The notes under the pieces were generated by a model that did not search any database, was not told the origin of the DNA, and worked only from the letters and a program-made list of their open reading frames with translations. Shown here one piece after another: positions 6,330 to 7,877 of a DNA stretch of 7,877 nucleotides. The stretch comes from Nitrospina sp. Its GTDB lineage: Bacteria > Nitrospinota > Nitrospinia > Nitrospinales > Nitrospinaceae. Positions within the stretch are counted from its first letter, which is position 1, and every line of letters begins with the position of its first letter. A program made the translations under genes and the position numbers. The DNA lies in the NCBI GenBank assembly GCA_004357435.1, contig SMVS01000072.1:1-7877 (forward strand), read 5' to 3'.

Positions 6330-7261
6330 GACGGGCTCTCGCTTTCGTCCGTGGTCAGTTTCAGAAAAACGTCTTCCAAAGTCATGGCCAGCGGTCTGAT
6401 TTCCTCCAAGCCCCACTGCCGGTCGAGCGCCAACCGCGCTATGTCTTCCTGCAAGTGCGAATCCGGCGTGGTCTCAATGATGAATTCCTTATCCGAATCC
6501 GAATGTACGGTCAGGACATTGGCCAGCGCTTCGAGTTGCTGAACAATTCCGTCGGCGCCGTTCCGCACCTTCAATTGCAATCGGCGGGTGTTCCGCAACG
6601 AGGCGGTCAGCCCTTCCAGTGAATCCATGGCAACGATTTCGCCTTCATTAATAATGATCACGCGCTGGCAGACTTGCGTCACCTCAGGCAGAATGTGTGA
6701 ACTCAGTATGATGGTATGCGTTTTCCCAAGCTCCCGGATGAGGTTGCGAATCTCGATGATTTGTTTGGGGTCGAGGCCGATGGTGGGTTCGTCGAGAATC
6801 AGAATTTCCGGGTCGTGAACCATGGCCTGGGCCAGTCCGACCCGTTGCTGATAACCTTTGGAAAGCCGGTCGATGATCCTATGCCGGACCTCCTTCAAGC
6901 CGCATTGTTCCAAAACCCGGTCCACCGCCGCCGCTATTTTTTTATGGGCCATCTGCCTCAAACCCGCCGCATATTGAAGATACTTGGAGACCACCATTTC
7001 ATGATAAAGCGGCGGCGTTTCCGGCAGGTAGCCGATCATCTTTCTAACTTCCAGGGACTGGTCAAAAATATCGTGGCCGCCGATCCGCACCGTCCCGCTG
7101 GATGCGGGCAGGATACTGCACAAAATATTCATGGTGGTGGATTTGCCCGCGCCATTGGGTCCCAGAAAACCGACCACATCGCCTTTATCAATTTTAAAGG
7201 AAATATTTTTAATGGCGGTCCTCGGGCCGTATAACCGCGTTAAATTTTCAACCTCAATCAT
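6326..7261 (-). CDS. GldA-like ABC transporter ATP-binding protein
   Basis: The 311-residue cytoplasmic ATPase powers the ABC-2 transporter and is first in the operon. Motifs in order: Walker A GPNGAGKST (34-42), the Q-loop region GYLPETPPLY (77-86) where Glu81 stands in the Gln position, as in GldA-type ATPases, signature LSKGYQQRVGLAQA (133-146), Walker B ILILDEP (153-159) with catalytic Glu158, D-loop GLDP (162-165) and switch His189 in SSH. About 80 C-terminal residues beyond the core (from about 225) resemble the accessory domain of ABC-2 ATPases, including TLEDVFLKLT near the end. ATG at 7261 gives the standard start MIEVENLTRLYG and has TGAGGT five bases upstream, a good ribosome-binding site; an extension to 7330 adds a Cys-rich, non-homologous lead and is rejected. 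The stop overlaps the permease start by four bases. Confidence 0.94.
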   Translation of the reverse strand: MIEVENLTRLYGPRTAIKNISFKIDKGDVVGFLGPNGAGKSTTMNILCSILPASSGTVRIGGHDIFDQSLEVRKMIGYLPETPPLYHEMVVSKYLQYAAGLRQMAHKKIAAAVDRVLEQCGLKEVRHRIIDRLSKGYQQRVGLAQAMVHDPEILILDEPTIGLDPKQIIEIRNLIRELGKTHTIILSSHILPEVTQVCQRVIIINEGEIVAMDSLEGLTASLRNTRRLQLKVRNGADGIVQQLEALANVLTVHSDSDKEFIIETTPDSHLQEDIARLALDRQWGLEEIRPLAMTLEDVFLKLTTDESESPS

Positions 7262-7370
7262 GAATGACCTCAGGAACCGCAGGCAGGATTTTAAACTGCA
7301 ACAGGCCGTTGCGATGAGTTGTGCAGGCAACGTATGGAAAAATTAGCACACCGACTCAAGGGATACCATT

Positions 7371-7445
7371 AAATTTTTTTAATCCGGGCAAGGCCCGGAG
7401 CAAAATGGTCAGACTCTGCTTGCGTTGGGCAATTTTTTGGGCATG
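7371..7445. repeat. Structured intergenic repeat, copy A
   Basis: Plus strand order: an A/T tract with seven T's (7374-7380), a hairpin CCGGGC-AAG-GCCCGG (7384-7398), six bases, ATGGTCAGACTCT (7405-7417), a 21-base variable part including TTGCG, and GGGCATG (7439-7445). The same order and near-identical spacing recur at 7591-7672. The hairpin stem differs between copies at three of six pairs, always with the compensating change. Confidence 0.6.
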
Positions 7446-7551
7446 GGGAGATTAGTTAGTTGGGCCCAGCGGCACGTGTGATATCCCTTCATCAGCCTCA
7501 CGTTCCGCAGGGGTACTGGCCCGGCCCATCAAGGGGCCGTCGCACCCAAGG

Positions 7552-7591
7552 AAAAAATCCCCCAGCCCCTTTCGAGAAAGGGATTGGGGGA
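7552..7591 (-). terminator. Long palindrome with U-run, probable terminator of the flagellin transcript
   Basis: The inner stem CCCTTT (7567-7572) / AAAGGG (7577-7582) and outer stem TCCCCCA (7558-7564) / TGGGGGA (7585-7591) form one long hairpin with a small internal mismatch. On the minus strand it ends in GGGGGATTTTTTCC, a six-T run (7557-7552), as expected of an intrinsic terminator. It lies about 120 bp beyond the flagellin stop. On the plus strand AAAATTTTAA follows, so it may work weakly both ways. Its C-run layout resembles the element at 882-909. Confidence 0.6.
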
Positions 7592-7672
7592 AAATTTTAA
7601 TTCAGCTCCGGCCAGCGTGACGCTGGACTCAAATGGTCAGACTCTATTTTGCGCCCAATATTATTGGGCATG
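7591..7672. repeat. Structured intergenic repeat, copy B
   Basis: Plus strand order: AAAATTTTAATT (7591-7602), ten extra bases, hairpin CCAGCG-TGA-CGCTGG (7612-7626), six bases, ATGGTCAGACTCT (7633-7645), a 20-base variable part including TTGCG, and GGGCATG (7666-7672). In this copy the distal part forms a second perfect hairpin GCCCAAT-ATT-ATTGGGC (7653-7669), which copy A lacks. The 13-base core is identical to copy A, 228 bp away. Confidence 0.6.
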
Positions 7673-7698
7673 CTTAAAAGAGCCTGGCCATCTGCCTC

Positions 7699-7712
7699 CC
7701 CCCGCTAGGGGG
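7699..7712 (-). terminator. G/C hairpin abutting the flagellin stop codon
   Basis: On the minus strand CCCCC-TAGC-GGGGG starts on the base after the TAA stop. It is followed by GAGGCAGATGG rather than a U-run; a CTCTTTT comes only about 25 bases later. It may protect the mRNA 3' end or be a shortened form of the CCCCCTAGC element at 882-909, rather than terminate by itself. Confidence 0.4.
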
Positions 7713-7877
7713 TTACTGGAGCAGTTGCAAGGCGGTTTGTGGAATCAAGTTCGCTTGGGCGACCATCGCCGTCGCGGCTTCCACCAGAATCTGGTTCCGC
7801 GTCAACAGAGCGATTTCCGCGGCGATGTCCGCGTCCCGGATCTGCGATTCCGCGCCGATCAGGTTTTCAATCACGAC
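7713..7877 (-). CDS. fliC: Flagellin, C-terminal fragment (5' part outside window)
   Basis: Only the last 54 residues are in the window. They form the conserved C-terminal helical domain of flagellin, which packs against the N-terminal helix to build the core of the flagellar filament outside the cell. The visible pattern is ENLIGAESQIRDADIAAEIA, then LTRNQILVEAATAMVAQAN and the end LIPQTALQLLQ, matching the usual SRIxDADxAxExxxLTRxQILxQAxxAMLAQANxxPQxxLxLL. That ending separates it from the hook-associated FlgL, whose C-terminus differs. The gene ends in TAA and is followed at once by a G/C hairpin and about 120 bp later by a strong terminator candidate. The stop codon, frame and domain end all agree, so the fragment looks intact. 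Confidence 0.94.
   Translation of the reverse strand, partial: VVIENLIGAESQIRDADIAAEIALLTRNQILVEAATAMVAQANLIPQTALQLLQ

Larger units (their letters stand above)
7262..7712. other. 450-bp intergenic region rich in inverted repeats between flagellin and the transporter operon
   Basis: No gene is supported. The stretch contains at least six stem-loops: 7384-7398, 7522-7539 (CGGCCC/GGGCCG), 7558-7591, 7612-7626, 7653-7669 (GCCCAAT/ATTGGGC) and 7699-7712. The transporter operon's promoter must lie here or further upstream. The best candidate is TTGAGT (7359-7354), 17 bases, CATACG (7336-7331) on the minus strand, which matches only 4/6 and 3/6 of consensus and is weak. No sigma-28 or sigma-54 type promoter was seen. 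Confidence 0.6.

Noticed and set aside
6330..6416. 29-residue upstream extension of the permease
   Set aside because: It overlaps the end of the ATPase gene in another frame and reads as non-membrane sequence before a typical permease start at 6329.
7262..7330. 23-residue upstream extension of the ABC ATPase
   Set aside because: The Cys/Leu-rich lead matches no ABC family start, and the ATG at 7261 has a good ribosome-binding site and the canonical N-terminus.
1..7877. CRISPR array, insertion sequence, prophage or defence gene
   Set aside because: No regularly spaced repeats, transposase, integrase or phage genes were seen; the only repeats are the intergenic palindromes and the two-copy element reported.

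Overview
The window comes from a Gram-negative-type, flagellated bacterium with a coding GC content well above 50%. All six supported genes are on the minus strand, so transcription runs from right to left. The combination of a flagellin, a Gld-type ABC system with a DUF4340 partner, and a two-domain Nfu protein fits several environmental phyla (Nitrospinota, Nitrospirota, Desulfobacterota-like). The sequence alone does not fix the lineage.

Layout from right to left. (1) 7877-7713: the last 54 residues of a flagellin. (2) 7712-7262: a 450-bp non-coding stretch dense in inverted repeats. It holds a G/C hairpin right after the flagellin stop, a strong bidirectional terminator-like palindrome, and two copies of a 75-82 bp structured repeat whose stem differs by compensating base changes. 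(3) 7261-2193: a tightly coupled four-gene operon encoding a GldA-like ABC ATPase, a GldF-like ABC-2 permease, a GldG-like membrane-anchored auxiliary protein, and a 587-residue membrane-anchored DUF4340 protein built of four modules of about 135 residues. Two junctions are ATGA overlaps and the third has a 4-nt gap. (4) 2192-1430: a 763-bp gap with no convincing gene. Its left part contains a candidate structured RNA closed by an 11-bp stem with a downstream U-tract. Its right part includes an AT-rich island of about 28% GC. (5) 1429-1001: dut (dUTPase). (6) 1000-700: a 300-bp gap with three hairpins and a promoter-like sequence. (7) 699-1: a two-domain Nfu-type Fe-S scaffold protein running off the left edge.

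The operon is the main functional unit. The ATPase and permease should form an ABC-2 type transporter in the inner membrane. The GldG-like and DUF4340 proteins each have an N-terminal membrane anchor and a large domain probably facing the periplasm. In Flavobacterium, GldA, GldF and GldG are needed for gliding, but the same set occurs in many non-gliding bacteria where its substrate is unknown. Here it sits beside a flagellin gene, so gliding should not be assumed. dut and nfu are housekeeping genes with no obvious link to the transporter.

The least explained signals are the two covarying hairpin repeats (7371-7445 and 7591-7672), the 140-nt rod-shaped RNA candidate (1462-1601), and the four-module architecture of the DUF4340 protein.
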